NCBI RefSeq assembly: GCF_000210295.1
Contig: NC_026741.1
Coordinates: 1,302,001-1,366,000 of the forward strand
Direction: 5' to 3'
Source: Trypanosoma brucei gambiense DAL972
Lineage: Eukaryota > Euglenozoa > Kinetoplastea > Trypanosomatida > Trypanosomatidae
DNA length: 64,000 bases
Shown here: piece by piece, positions 31,228 through 41,435 of the stretch
Numbering within the stretch: the first letter of the stretch is position 1
Layout: the number at the start of each line of letters is the position of its first letter
Program-made: the position numbers and the translations under genes
Notes under the pieces: generated by a model
The model's database searches: none
The model's input: the letters and a program-made list of their open reading frames with translations, nothing else
What the model was told of the DNA's origin: nothing

Positions 31228-32141
31228 GTTTGGTGACACGGCACGGTGTCTGGGAGGGTTCCGCTATTCCCATATGTAGGAGGTGTTTCCCTTTGCGGAT
31301 GCCGTTATCTTTTCACTGTACTTTACGCCCCTATTATAAGCAGAATGAAGAAGAATTACCTCCTTAGTTGCGTCGGAGGTACGCCACGGCGGGGCGGGGA
31401 GTGCAAGTGCGCTTTTAACGCACACCGCTTTGACGCATTCTGGTGCGTATGGGTGTTTGGTGCTTTGAATGTATCAGCGCAGCTCTAGATTGCGCATGCG
31501 TGCTTATATTTGTACATTCCTTTGTCTCTTATCAGGCCCGTGCTTTCCTGGTTTGGAGAATGCGCACGCACCATCTGGGCCCCCTTCTTGTGGATAAATA
31601 AACATATATTTATTTGTCCATTTATGTATACTTACGTATAAACAGCACCGTTCTTTGACCACCACACTGAGGCAGGGGTGAGTTTGTAGGACTTTTGCGT
31701 GACTTTCACCTATTCATCAGTGATGAATGTTCTCTTTGCCTTTGTTGCCCTCCCCACGGCCTGGAAAATGTACAGCTACCATTGTGAATGTGAGGAGTAA
31801 AGGTCTGATTGGGCGTCGTTACGTGATTGTTCTTTTGTGATTGTGAAAAACATAGTATTATTCCGTTGTAAGAGAGTTTCTGTCATGCTTATATTGTGCT
31901 GATTCTGCATGTCATATCGGTTTGTCCACCTTTTGTTTATTTTTCGACTACTTTCTGAATGTTACGTAGAGGTAGCGAGGCAAAAGAAAAAGAAGATATA
32001 GTTTAAGGGCGAATAAGTTGGGGTTCGTACGAAAGGTAAACTCATACCGCTCGTTCGGTGGGGAGCAGATTCCTTGTTTCCCACTCGAAACGTTGAAGGC
32101 ATCCTCTTATCTCTTTCTTCCTTCTTTCTCAGATCCAACCG
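31228..32141. other. Intergenic spacer
   Basis: About 0.9 kb holding the 3' UTR of the upstream gene and, at its end, a very clear splice acceptor. No coding sequence or RNA gene is recognised. Confidence 0.75.
32111..32132 (+). promoter_or_regulatory. Strong trans-splice acceptor for the Sm protein gene
   Basis: Twenty uninterrupted T/C-rich bases end directly in AG at 32131-32132, leaving a leader of only nine bases before the ATG at 32142. This fixes the start codon well. Confidence 0.7.
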
Positions 32142-32519
32142 ATGGATGCGTTGACGACCAGCACCATACCTTCCGCGTTGGCGGCGGCGGGTTGCCTGCA
32201 GCATTCCATGGTGCGCGTGGGATTAACAAACGGCATGGTTTTGACGGGACGCATTGTTGAGTTTGATGCTGTAACAATGAATATGAAACTTGATGCCATT
32301 ACTGACATGGCGGTTTTACATTCTGCTGCGGGTGAGGGGTGTGGGGACTCCGCATATGAAACGAACCCGGCTGCGTTGCGGTGCTGCAATAGCGTTGTTG
32401 TGCGTGGTTGCCATCTGCGCTACATGGACTTTATTGATGAGGAGTCGGACAATGGGCGAGGATTGCAGGAATTAATTACCGCAGTTCGTGTTGTAAAACC
32501 TTCCGTACCTCAGGATTGA
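32142..32519 (+). CDS. Sm/LSm-family protein, SmD-like
   Basis: A 125-residue member of the Sm fold, which forms seven-membered rings on uridine-rich sites of small nuclear RNAs or on mRNA and U6 tails. The Sm1 motif spans about residues 22-53, with VRVGLTNG at 24-31, Gly36, Asp42 and the Asn47 that normally contacts RNA. The Sm2 motif is at about 84-97, with VVVRGCHLRY containing the diagnostic Arg88-Gly89. The two are separated by a longer, Gly/Cys-rich loop than in most LSm proteins. The RGC-x-(L/I)-R form in Sm2 is closest to SmD3/SmD1-type subunits. Trypanosomes are known to use snRNA-specific Sm variants in U2 and U4 particles, and a U4-specific protein first called LSm2 is a plausible identity, but I cannot separate this from a canonical SmD without alignment. 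Confidence 0.88.
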   Translation: MDALTTSTIPSALAAAGCLQHSMVRVGLTNGMVLTGRIVEFDAVTMNMKLDAITDMAVLHSAAGEGCGDSAYETNPAALRCCNSVVVRGCHLRYMDFIDEESDNGRGLQELITAVRVVKPSVPQD

Positions 32520-33060
32520 AGTGGCTACAGGCGTGGGCCTTGTGTCTCTTCCCGGACTACTTTCCCCTCCTTATATTGTTAGTTTTGACGTACTTTTTGC
32601 CACGCATTGGGAGATGGTGTGTTGACTTGTGAGTACCGTTTTCAAATGCTTCATCTCTGCGCATCGTGAGTAGCCTTTGGGCAACATGGGGATGGCCCCG
32701 CGGTGTTGTCATGATTTCTGGCGAAAACTCTTCACGTTTTGGCAGTGTGATCAGGGAGTCGCCGCCGTCGCTGTATCGTGAGGACAGTGGCTGTTCCGCA
32801 CTTTTTTTTTGTTCACTCCCTCCCCTCCTTCTTTCTCGACCTGCACATGGAAAGTTGTGTATTTGTCTATTAAAGACTAACAACGCCACCTGCTCATCAA
32901 ATAAAAAGCCTTTCAGCCACACTGTTGGATTTTACTTGCCCTCTCCCCCAAGTAATAAATCACACATCAGTTATTGGTACCGCCTTCGTCTCAGAACCAA
33001 AGGAATATAACGCATCAAGAGAGACCATACAGTTATTTATACTTTTGATAGATATTTATA
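32520..33060. other. Intergenic spacer
   Basis: It contains the short 3' UTR of the Sm gene, a strong C/T-rich tract at 32801-32839 with AG at 32853-32854, and about 200 bases of leader. No coding sequence is seen. Confidence 0.75.
32801..32854 (+). promoter_or_regulatory. Likely trans-splice acceptor
   Basis: A 39-base C/T-rich tract, the cleanest in this part of the window, is followed by its first AG at 32853-32854, some 200 bases before the ATG at 33061. Confidence 0.6.
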
Positions 33061-33831
33061 ATGCCTGTCTGTGTTCTAGTGCCTCTCCACCAGGCCGATA
33101 CTCCTGCCGTCACGGAGGAAATGCTTGGGAGCGCTGTGCGTGTCGCCTTCAATGAATTGCGTATGATTGGCTTGGGATGTATAACATGGTGTTCTGTGTC
33201 TTCCGCAAGGCTTCAGCAGGAGGTGCGGCGTCGTTACCCACTGGCTTACGACCGTCATATCATGTGTGGGCGATGGGCCGGGAAGTGGCACCATTTTGTG
33301 GAGGGAGTGGCAGGGCTACGTTGCTTTTTGTATAGCACAACGGATTACGCTGAGGCTGCTCATTTGGCGACACATATTGCCGTATCTGAGTTGCGTTGCT
33401 GTTTGCAGGAGGACATCTTTAGCCTCGTGAGGCTTTCAGATGAGGGAGTGGGTGCTCGACTTCTTTCCGATGTACTCGAACACACAACTCTGAACCACAA
33501 CTGCTGGCAACTGGCTCTGGAAGCTGTCATCACTTCCCAATTGAATGGAAGACCCCGCTGGTTGTCCAAAGCAGTAGAGGCACCACACGTCGTGGAGCTC
33601 CTCCGACAAATTAATGAACCTCCCTTCCCGGGGCGGAGGCCGGGGAGTGAGCGACTGAGGCGCTGTGCTGCACACGAGTTGGTGAAACTTCTTTCCGCAA
33701 GGTACGAACTCGTACGCCATGTGAGCGGCTCGCAACTCCGCCGACACGTAACTCAATGTCTTTGTACGTGGGGCGCTATTCCTGCTACATTCAATAAGTG
33801 GGACGAGGAGCGTATTGCGGTTAATGGCTAA
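33061..33831 (+). CDS. Unrecognised 256-residue protein
   Basis: A compact protein rich in Leu, Arg, His and Cys with no low-complexity inserts, no signal peptide and no membrane span. It looks mostly helical, with segments around residues 16-30, 95-130, 140-165, and a basic C-terminal helix with HELVKLLSARYELVRHV. I see no catalytic motif or domain that names it. Ten or so cysteines are scattered rather than arranged as a zinc finger. The start is the first ATG after the acceptor at 32853, with a TAA stop immediately before an ATA/AAT-rich 3' UTR. Neighbours (an Sm protein and a giant mitochondrial protein) give no functional hint. Confidence 0.8.
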   Translation: MPVCVLVPLHQADTPAVTEEMLGSAVRVAFNELRMIGLGCITWCSVSSARLQQEVRRRYPLAYDRHIMCGRWAGKWHHFVEGVAGLRCFLYSTTDYAEAAHLATHIAVSELRCCLQEDIFSLVRLSDEGVGARLLSDVLEHTTLNHNCWQLALEAVITSQLNGRPRWLSKAVEAPHVVELLRQINEPPFPGRRPGSERLRRCAAHELVKLLSARYELVRHVSGSQLRRHVTQCLCTWGAIPATFNKWDEERIAVNG

Positions 33832-34110
33832 TAATAATAATAATTAAAAAAGGAATAATGTAGCGGTCGTAGTGTCCTGATTACCATGTGACATTAGAGT
33901 TGGTACCATAAGATATATTTTTTCCTTACTTGACGTTGCTGTTTTGTAGAAGATCGTTGCAAGGGGTATTGTGGTTCTTAAGTTCCTACTCGAGCTTGTG
34001 CCTTGAGCTTGGCTTGTTTTCATATCCTGTTCATAGCTCGTCCATTCATGCATGTTCTACATATAAATATGTATCGGTACGCATATTTAAACTGATGATG
34101 CCGCCTTTCA

Positions 34111-34124
34111 CCCCCCCCCCCCCC
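34111..34124. repeat. Poly-C homopolymer (14)
   Basis: Fourteen consecutive Cs, unusual in this AT-rich spacer and liable to length errors. Confidence 0.9.
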
Positions 34125-35095
34125 ATATATCAGCAACGACTTCTCGCTTGCTCTTGGTTTACTTTTTTAAAGCAGTTCATTCCCTTTCCAACTTCTTTTT
34201 TTTTAGTTAATATTGTCATTGCTCCTGCCCACGCCCCCACGGGGGCTGAGCCTTACTGTGTTTCATTTATTTTCTTTTTTTTACAGCCCGTTGCTGACGG
34301 GTGCCACAATTTTTGTATATGTATATATATTTTGAAATTACTCCTCTTCACTTGTTATATCATCACATCACTTATTGAGCACCAAGCCTTCTGGTGGTAG
34401 TGCTTTGTTTCTTTTTGCCTTTAATAAAAAGAAGGGTTTGATTTAAAAAAAAAACAACAACAAAAGAATTAGTTTGATATAACACGCGTTTTTATTGTTC
34501 TCGGGTATTTGTTTATTGTTTATTTTAAACAGGCTCTAGAAACACCTTGCTGATTAATTTGTTCGTATCACCCGTCTGTCCTTTACAGCCGCGGCTGTTA
34601 GCACAACAGGGGTGCGTGAACACATACCCAAAACTGCAATTTTTTTTTTATAAAATATATTCATTCGTATCGACCTCAATCACCACCATCGATGCAACCG
34701 TAGCAAAACTTTATTTTGTGCTGTTTTAAACGTGTGTTAGATGTGTGTGTGTGTGTTTATTATTATTATTCACTTGGCTTGTTTCCTCACTTTGTTTTAG
34801 TACCGGAGAGAAAATAGATCACTTTACTTCCTCCGCGGTCTCTCAGGATCACTTTACCCCTTTTTATTATCTTCTTTATTTACTTTTTTTTTTAAAAAAA
34901 AATATATTTTGTATTTAATATATGCGGGATGTCGTAGATTCGTGAATGGACATTGAGTACAGCTGCTGATAAGAGCATTTGTTGTTGGTGCTGCTGAATT
35001 TCGGCAACCTCATTTCAGTACAACCCTCATAACTATCACTATTTTTGCTACCCGTAGTTGTTTTGTCACATGTTTACCCACCACGCACTCTACAG

Positions 35096-35189
35096 TTTTC
35101 TTCTGTTTTCTTTCTTTTTCTTTTATCTGTTCTACACCTCTTCAACTGAAACCTCACGAACACATCTTCACACGCATGTTTCCACCCAG
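35096..35189 (+). promoter_or_regulatory. Likely trans-splice acceptor for the giant mitochondrial-type protein
   Basis: A T/C-rich tract at 35096-35141 is followed, after an AC-rich stretch without AG, by CCCAG with AG at 35188-35189. The leader is about 250 bases. Confidence 0.5.
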
Positions 35190-35438
35190 CGGGTGCCTCC
35201 GGGCGAAAGAAAAAAAAGGAAGGAAAAAAGAAAAGCTGCATCAAAAACAACTCTCGAGAGTTATCGTTGTTTTCGCTATCGTTCGTCACAGAAAAGTAAA
35301 TAAACGAAACGGCCTTTCCGGAAGGTTTTCACCTCAGTAGCGAGTGAAAGGAGGAGAGGAGGATACAATTAAAGAGAGATTAAAAAAAAAACAGGGAAGG
35401 GAGACGAATTGAAGGAAAAGGCTCAAACGAGGGGAGCA

Positions 35439-38400
35439 ATGATGCGCCGAGTGGCTTCGACTGGAAGCAATGGGGGACATTGTTACGTTGGTTCGTCCTT
35501 GTGGGCAGACAGTGTGTATATGGAGGTTTCCTCCATAACTTTACAGAAGCGTTTCTCCTTCAAGTATGCAACAAAGCTTCAGCACGACGAGATGCGGCAG
35601 CCGTATTACATCCATGAAAAACGCTACGGCATCTTTAGTAACGAAAGAAACATAGCCAAAGCGAGGCGCGGTCTTCCCTTCATCACTCCTCTCTACACGA
35701 AGCATATGAATCTTTGGGATACCGACACAGACGCTAGCAACAATCGTTTCTTCAGAGGCTATTATTATGGCCAGCGGGAGCTGCACCAGTTACTTGGGCG
35801 ACCCCACAGTCTCGAAGCAACGAACGCTGATGGCAGCAACGACTTGTCCACGTACGAGGCCAACACGAGCCAATTATACAAGGGCATACCGCGACCTGCT
35901 ATAACGAATCTACACTATGAGCCCGCGTGGCGCTATACATTATACCAAGCAGGTGCGCACGGAGCGCAGCTCTCCAACCCACGTAGTCCCTTCACCGCCA
36001 AAGTGCTTGGTGACGAATTGATGCAAGTGCGCGACATCAAGAGCGTAGAGCATTGCAAAGCTTGGTTTGATCGTTTGCAGTACCTCATCAACTTACACTA
36101 TGAGGCGGTAGGTGACATTGGAGAGTTCAAGTCTCGTCACACCCGACACGTGCACGAGTTCTTCGTTGCCTTTCACGATGCACTGAGCAGCCTTGACTTT
36201 CGTGATACGTACCTATTCGACCAGTTCAAGGCGGTCCGCCCTCCGGAGTTATCGGATCTATTTGGCATCTTCCTTGAGATGGAAGCCAACTACGTTCATG
36301 AAGACTATTGCCCCCGGTGCAGTCTACCGTACAGCACTACCCGTTACTGTGGTGAAGGGGATGTGGATACGCCGTTCAGAAAGCACCGTGGGCGATGGGC
36401 CCCTCATCAAAAATGGGGACGTGAGTGGTATGACGTTGTGGCGCGTCGTGCAGAGGCCTTATGGTACCGTGCAACGGAGGACCCATACTTTGGAACACCG
36501 CAGCATACCCAGCGACAGGCGGAGGCACTGCTGAAGGTGTATGTACAGGCGAAGCAACGGGGAAAGGCAATTGATTTTATGAATAAGCTACGGGGAAGTG
36601 TAGAGTACCTGACAGGGGACATAACCATCACAACAGTCATGCAAGAGTCCTACGACGCGCTGCTCGACACAACACCTCATCCACACCTTTTAACAAACGG
36701 CTTCACACTGGAGAGTGATGCGGCGAAGTACACTGGAGAAGTGAACAAGGCGCCGCTTTCTCCGTTGCAATTTCGTATCGACATGGAAATGAACAAGTAC
36801 CGCAGACAGCAAAAAGAAGAAGGTGTTGTTCGTGTTCCACCCGCCTTGTGGCGTCTGGATACATCTGCAATTGTACCATACAAGGTTGATTCCAAGACAA
36901 GACGCATCGTTAACTGGCGTGAGGTAAAGGAGGGCATCGAAAAATCATTCCTCTCCGTGGGGCTGCCGAAGGAGGCGTATACTGGCAACGAGTGGCGCGA
37001 GATGTTGTACTTGCACGATGTTATTGCTAACCGAGAGGCCAAGGCGGCGGTGTTGGAGCAGCAGCAGAAGCTTGACCGCGAGAAATTGAAAGCCCGAGAA
37101 AGAGCTTCATTGAAGGGTGAGAAAAGCAGCAACAGTGCCAGCAATGGCATTGGTATTATATTCCCCGATAAAGATGGCTATCAGGTTTTCTTCGTAGACG
37201 AGGCATCCCTTCGACCTTTTGGTATTGGGGCCTCCGGAACACTGTTCAAAGCCGTTGCCCGCGTGTACCCCTCACCCGCGGCGGTGCCGTACGACGATCC
37301 AGGCCATGGAAAGCAGTTTCTGATTGACACAACAGATGAAACATGCCACCTTTTTGGCGGCTTTGAACATGGTGATCGATTACTACTACGTGCTAAGAGT
37401 AGTGGAGGTGATGTTGATGGTGGTAACAATAGCAATTGTAGGAATACCGGTAGCTTTACCGACGAGGAAGAGGAGGTAATAGTGATGGGTGTTAGCACAG
37501 AAGGCAGCGATGCGGAACGAATGTTGTGCGCCATGCACGTGGATACTGGGAAGCAGCGGGAGCGTGGGATTGTTTTCCTTGGAACCGACTGCATTGACAT
37601 ACGCGAGCGATGGGAGTCGGTTCGCTATGCCGCATCTGTGTATGTGAAGGGGCGTGTGACATTGTTGGAATCGCAGCGAACAGCGCGAGAAGAATTTATG
37701 GGACAGGTGGTTGGTATTCGCGACGGTGTGTTGTTTGTGCAGTGGCGGCTTCTGAAAGGTGGCGGGAGCGTTCTTGATCGCAGTGTTGCGGTACCTATTG
37801 GGGACTCAACTCAAGTGCGTGAACTGTTTGTTGAGACAAAGGTGCTTGGTGTTGAACCGTTGCAGTCGCCACCCTCGTGGCGAACACCATTTCGGAATGA
37901 CTTTGCGGAAGAGCGTCTTAAGGAGTTGCAGCGGGCGCCCTTCAAGAGGGAAAAATATGTCTCTCTAATTCAGGGTAAGTACACACCGAAGGTTAAGAAG
38001 TTTGGCTACACTCAGCACACAACTGTGGATGACTTCGAAACGAAGGAGTATAAAGACCGACTGCTCTCGAAGCAGTTCTTCCAAAACCCACAGGCTTTTG
38101 AGGTAGTCCCTGACCGGCACGAGCGCAGTGTACAGTTTGGTGGTAAATGGGAATATCAGCGAACGCATGGCCTTCCAACTGTCGATCGAAACGAACTGGA
38201 AAACGGGTGGAGCGAGGTAGAACCAATTAGCGACGGCGAGATGAAAGTGATTGAGCAAGCGCTACGTGACATCAGTGGTCCCCGTCCTGGAAACTTTGTT
38301 AAGCCGCCTAGCAAAACAAAATCACTTCGGTTGAGCGAAAGTTGGTGGGAACCACTTGGGTACGGTTGGGAACAACACAATGAGGAACAGAAAGCGTTGT

Positions 38401-40805
38401 GCGATGTAACTGAGCAGCGGCTTATTGACGGTTCAAATCTACCATTCGGGGGGAAATTGCCACCGTTTGGGACTTCATACGGTATGGGTGAACGTATGCG
38501 CGCAATCATTGAGGATTACTCGAAGGGATTCGGACTAGGGCCGCACGGACACTCGCCGACTCACGACACAATACATTACAACACCTTAAATGCTGAAGGT
38601 GAGCGTGTGCGTGATTTGGGTTATACTGATGCACTTGGACGTCTTTTCAGCGAGAAACTTGGGGACAGGGACGTGCACCAGTGGGCTGTGGAATCGTGTG
38701 CCGATGGCGAGGCGGATGTGAGGCAGCTCCTACTCTCGCTGCACGAATGGCGCGAGCGTGGTAGGCCGCCGTCGCTGTTACTGGCTAATGTACTGTCAAA
38801 GTATCTTGAGGAAGAGATTGCTGCGTTTAACAAGGGCATTCCTGAAAATGCACCCAAGCTTCAACTTGAGACATCGGATGGTACGTTAGCCCACAGCGGA
38901 AGCGGTGGGTCGCGAAGTGGAACGATGTGGGCGGATGTTGATCCAACAACTTTTGCCTTGCATCAGGCCAGTCAAAGCACCCGCAGCACTAGATGTGATG
39001 AACCCTTTATCCTTCACCTTGTGAAGCGCGCGAAGTTGGGCGAATGCGTCACAAATTTCACAGATACTGCGTACATCGCCCACCTCGAAAGTTCTGTTAT
39101 CAATGAATTCCACTTGGCCCTGACGAAGCTAGTTGGGAAGGGCATATCCCCGACCTTGCTTGCGCAGAAAACTGGGCAGTTACACCGTGGTTCGGTGCGA
39201 GTGGGTGGAAATGTAGTCCCGTTTGTGAAAAGCCGGGAGTTGTCAAGACTCCTGGAGCGTATGGGGCTCACATCGGAGAGCATTGCTGTTATCACGCGCG
39301 GGCTTGCCAATTGCCCGGAGCAAGAGTCTGTTGGCGATGACTTCGCAGTGCCCGTATCGCTGATCCTTTCATGGGACGGTCCCGGGAGCAGCGGTGGCAG
39401 TGGCAGTGGTGACCGCCGTCTCAACACCACCGCCGCCCGCAACGAACAGCAACGTAAGGGTTCTGCGGCTCTTTCTAGTGCCATACGGCAGCTCAGCCAA
39501 CATCAGAAGCAGCGTGGTAGTGCTTCAGGCAGAGGCTGGCAAAACGAGGACAAAATGGTTGTTCACGTTCTGGAGGAACTGTCGTTACGAAATGATGGCC
39601 TAGTGATGGACATCCAATATGCAATTCGTGAAAACAAGAAAAATCGTCGCCTACGGTGGGAGTTCGTTACCACACTTCTTCCTGTTTTTGGTGGTAACGA
39701 AGCTAAAGTGGAGCAGCTGTACAGTGATTACTGCGACGGGAAGTATGTGCCCAACATCACGGTAGCTGTAGAAGCTTTCATTGCCTTTCTGCACAACGCT
39801 ACGCAGCACCCGGAGACGTATTCAGCTTCAGACTACTTCGACATTGATGACGGTAAGAGTTCAACTGCTAGCGGCACCGGTGACCAACCCTCTGCTGGAC
39901 AGTACACCACCCTGAAGCTACTCGATCCGTTGGAGGGTCCATTCGTTTTTGACAACGTAAAGGTGGAATATATCCAGACTGTGGAGCGATTTAGGCGCCA
40001 TGGGATTCGGGCTGGCCCAGTTATGGCACCCGCAACCGGATTTATTGCGGCCAACTGCAAGTCGTTGAACTACTTTACTCGACGGCAGGAGGAGGTGGTA
40101 TACGTCACAAATGATTCCGATCAGGGATTGCGGCGGTCGCTAGAAAACAGTGCGTATCACAAGACGATAGCGGCCAACCCCGCGTTGCAGTATTTGCTCA
40201 AAGCTCGGCGTGGAGCAGCCTTGGTTGAGACGTTTAACCGATTCTTCTACCGGACAATGCCTATGCTTAACTTTTACCAGAACGTGCTTAAACACTACTC
40301 AGAAACAATTCAACCGCTCCGACAGGCAGCGAAGAGCAGTACACGCGGTTTGGCACGGGCACTGGAAAGTGAGCGGTCCGCTGCAATGGAGGAGTTTCGT
40401 CGGAACAGCGAGCGATACTGGAGGAATATTATTGAGGGTCGTAGTGTGGAGCAGGTCGTGCTGGCAAACGGTGAGTCAAATAGGCGGACCGTCGGTGGTG
40501 GTGCCGGTGAACAACTGCAGAAACCGCAGGGCAACCGTGATGCCGTAAGAACGAACTTTACTGGCGAAGCGACAGATGGAAGCAGGAAGGGGCAGAGACA
40601 ACATCAGCAACCACCGTTGTCGCAACAACAGCAGCATTCCCGTGGCGAGGGGGAGCGAAGTGCCGTTCATACTTCTCCCCGACAAGGTGGGTCCCGGGGT
40701 ATGGCGGATTTGCTGTCCAAACTGAATACACCCAAAACGGGATCAGGTGTAAAGGGGAGCACTGCAAAAAATACCGGTAACAATAGACGTGGACCAAAAT
40801 CCTGA
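35439..40805 (+). CDS. Giant protein, probably mitochondrial
   Basis: The open frame reaches back to a TTG at 35409. The first ATG is 35439, giving 1788 residues beginning MMRRVASTGS. The Arg-containing, acid-free first 18 residues could be a mitochondrial presequence. Residues 45-150 are rich in Tyr, Arg, Trp and Phe, a style common in trypanosomatid mitoribosomal and RNA-processing proteins. A CPRC at 291-294 with Cys304 might be half of a zinc site. Several regions look like repeated short aromatic motifs for protein-protein contact. Residues 540-565 are a charged helix. The last 170 residues are Gly/Gln/Ser/Arg-rich and disordered. No enzyme motif is seen. Large proteins of this type are known among the small-subunit mitoribosome assembly factors of T. 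brucei, so an assembly-scaffold role is a reasonable hypothesis, not a finding. Confidence 0.88.
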   Translation: MMRRVASTGSNGGHCYVGSSLWADSVYMEVSSITLQKRFSFKYATKLQHDEMRQPYYIHEKRYGIFSNERNIAKARRGLPFITPLYTKHMNLWDTDTDASNNRFFRGYYYGQRELHQLLGRPHSLEATNADGSNDLSTYEANTSQLYKGIPRPAITNLHYEPAWRYTLYQAGAHGAQLSNPRSPFTAKVLGDELMQVRDIKSVEHCKAWFDRLQYLINLHYEAVGDIGEFKSRHTRHVHEFFVAFHDALSSLDFRDTYLFDQFKAVRPPELSDLFGIFLEMEANYVHEDYCPRCSLPYSTTRYCGEGDVDTPFRKHRGRWAPHQKWGREWYDVVARRAEALWYRATEDPYFGTPQHTQRQAEALLKVYVQAKQRGKAIDFMNKLRGSVEYLTGDITITTVMQESYDALLDTTPHPHLLTNGFTLESDAAKYTGEVNKAPLSPLQFRIDMEMNKYRRQQKEEGVVRVPPALWRLDTSAIVPYKVDSKTRRIVNWREVKEGIEKSFLSVGLPKEAYTGNEWREMLYLHDVIANREAKAAVLEQQQKLDREKLKARERASLKGEKSSNSASNGIGIIFPDKDGYQVFFVDEASLRPFGIGASGTLFKAVARVYPSPAAVPYDDPGHGKQFLIDTTDETCHLFGGFEHGDRLLLRAKSSGGDVDGGNNSNCRNTGSFTDEEEEVIVMGVSTEGSDAERMLCAMHVDTGKQRERGIVFLGTDCIDIRERWESVRYAASVYVKGRVTLLESQRTAREEFMGQVVGIRDGVLFVQWRLLKGGGSVLDRSVAVPIGDSTQVRELFVETKVLGVEPLQSPPSWRTPFRNDFAEERLKELQRAPFKREKYVSLIQGKYTPKVKKFGYTQHTTVDDFETKEYKDRLLSKQFFQNPQAFEVVPDRHERSVQFGGKWEYQRTHGLPTVDRNELENGWSEVEPISDGEMKVIEQALRDISGPRPGNFVKPPSKTKSLRLSESWWEPLGYGWEQHNEEQKALCDVTEQRLIDGSNLPFGGKLPPFGTSYGMGERMRAIIEDYSKGFGLGPHGHSPTHDTIHYNTLNAEGERVRDLGYTDALGRLFSEKLGDRDVHQWAVESCADGEADVRQLLLSLHEWRERGRPPSLLLANVLSKYLEEEIAAFNKGIPENAPKLQLETSDGTLAHSGSGGSRSGTMWADVDPTTFALHQASQSTRSTRCDEPFILHLVKRAKLGECVTNFTDTAYIAHLESSVINEFHLALTKLVGKGISPTLLAQKTGQLHRGSVRVGGNVVPFVKSRELSRLLERMGLTSESIAVITRGLANCPEQESVGDDFAVPVSLILSWDGPGSSGGSGSGDRRLNTTAARNEQQRKGSAALSSAIRQLSQHQKQRGSASGRGWQNEDKMVVHVLEELSLRNDGLVMDIQYAIRENKKNRRLRWEFVTTLLPVFGGNEAKVEQLYSDYCDGKYVPNITVAVEAFIAFLHNATQHPETYSASDYFDIDDGKSSTASGTGDQPSAGQYTTLKLLDPLEGPFVFDNVKVEYIQTVERFRRHGIRAGPVMAPATGFIAANCKSLNYFTRRQEEVVYVTNDSDQGLRRSLENSAYHKTIAANPALQYLLKARRGAALVETFNRFFYRTMPMLNFYQNVLKHYSETIQPLRQAAKSSTRGLARALESERSAAMEEFRRNSERYWRNIIEGRSVEQVVLANGESNRRTVGGGAGEQLQKPQGNRDAVRTNFTGEATDGSRKGQRQHQQPPLSQQQQHSRGEGERSAVHTSPRQGGSRGMADLLSKLNTPKTGSGVKGSTAKNTGNNRRGPKS

Positions 40806-41435
40806 GGCGAGTGAGGATCCAATGGAATTTGAGTGTGTGAGGACTGGAAAGGTTTTCGGGGAGTGGAGTTAACGAGGTTGTTTTTGACGTGGCGATGCAA
40901 TGGTCGTGGAAAGGGGGAAACGGAAAGTTCGCATCGATGGGTTGCTCGTAGTGATCGGCACTCATCTTGGGTTGGCGTGATATTTTCCCCTACTGTGCCG
41001 AAGGTGGAAGGGCAAAGAGTTGGCAGGCGATACGGAAAGATATGGCGCATCCAAGTCTTTGTTGTTTTAACTCCCCGTTCCGACCTGCTGCTGCCGGGGT
41101 GTGGCATGCGCCTCTTTGTTTTCTGTTGGATTTGCACTACCGAGGCTTAGAGGAGTTACAGCAACCACGACGCACTTAGTGAGTCCTTCCCTCACATTTT
41201 TTTCCTTTTCCTTCATTCAATTGATGGGAAATGAGATTAAGTACATCCACTCATGGAACACACTTCATCTGTTCTGTCCATACTCCGAAACTTTCTTTTC
41301 ATTTCTACACTTTTTTATCGGCAGGCCGTTGTTACTTTATTTTCTCCATGGAAAGTTAGTTTTGGCCAGATATTTATTATTTTGTTTTGAAGAAAGCCCG
41401 ATCTCCTCCGCACAACCTGAAGGTTTCTGTGCTTG
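40806..41435. other. Intergenic spacer
   Basis: It contains the 3' UTR of the giant gene, a T/C-rich tract near 41189-41220, and a second tract ending in GCAG at 41321-41324. Frames of about 100 codons here lack good starts and overlap these tracts. Confidence 0.75.
41291..41324 (+). promoter_or_regulatory. Likely trans-splice acceptor for the cullin gene
   Basis: A T/C-rich tract ends at GCAG, with AG at 41323-41324, about 110 bases before the ATG at 41436. Confidence 0.5.

Larger units (their letters stand above)
33832..35438. other. 1.6 kb intergenic spacer with poly-C run
   Basis: The AT-rich spacer contains an uninterrupted run of fourteen Cs at 34111-34124, several T homopolymers and a T/C-rich acceptor region near 35096-35189. 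The bases from 35340 to the ATG are purine-rich leader. No coding region is seen. The frame at 33930-34400 is pyrimidine-tract translation. Confidence 0.75.
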
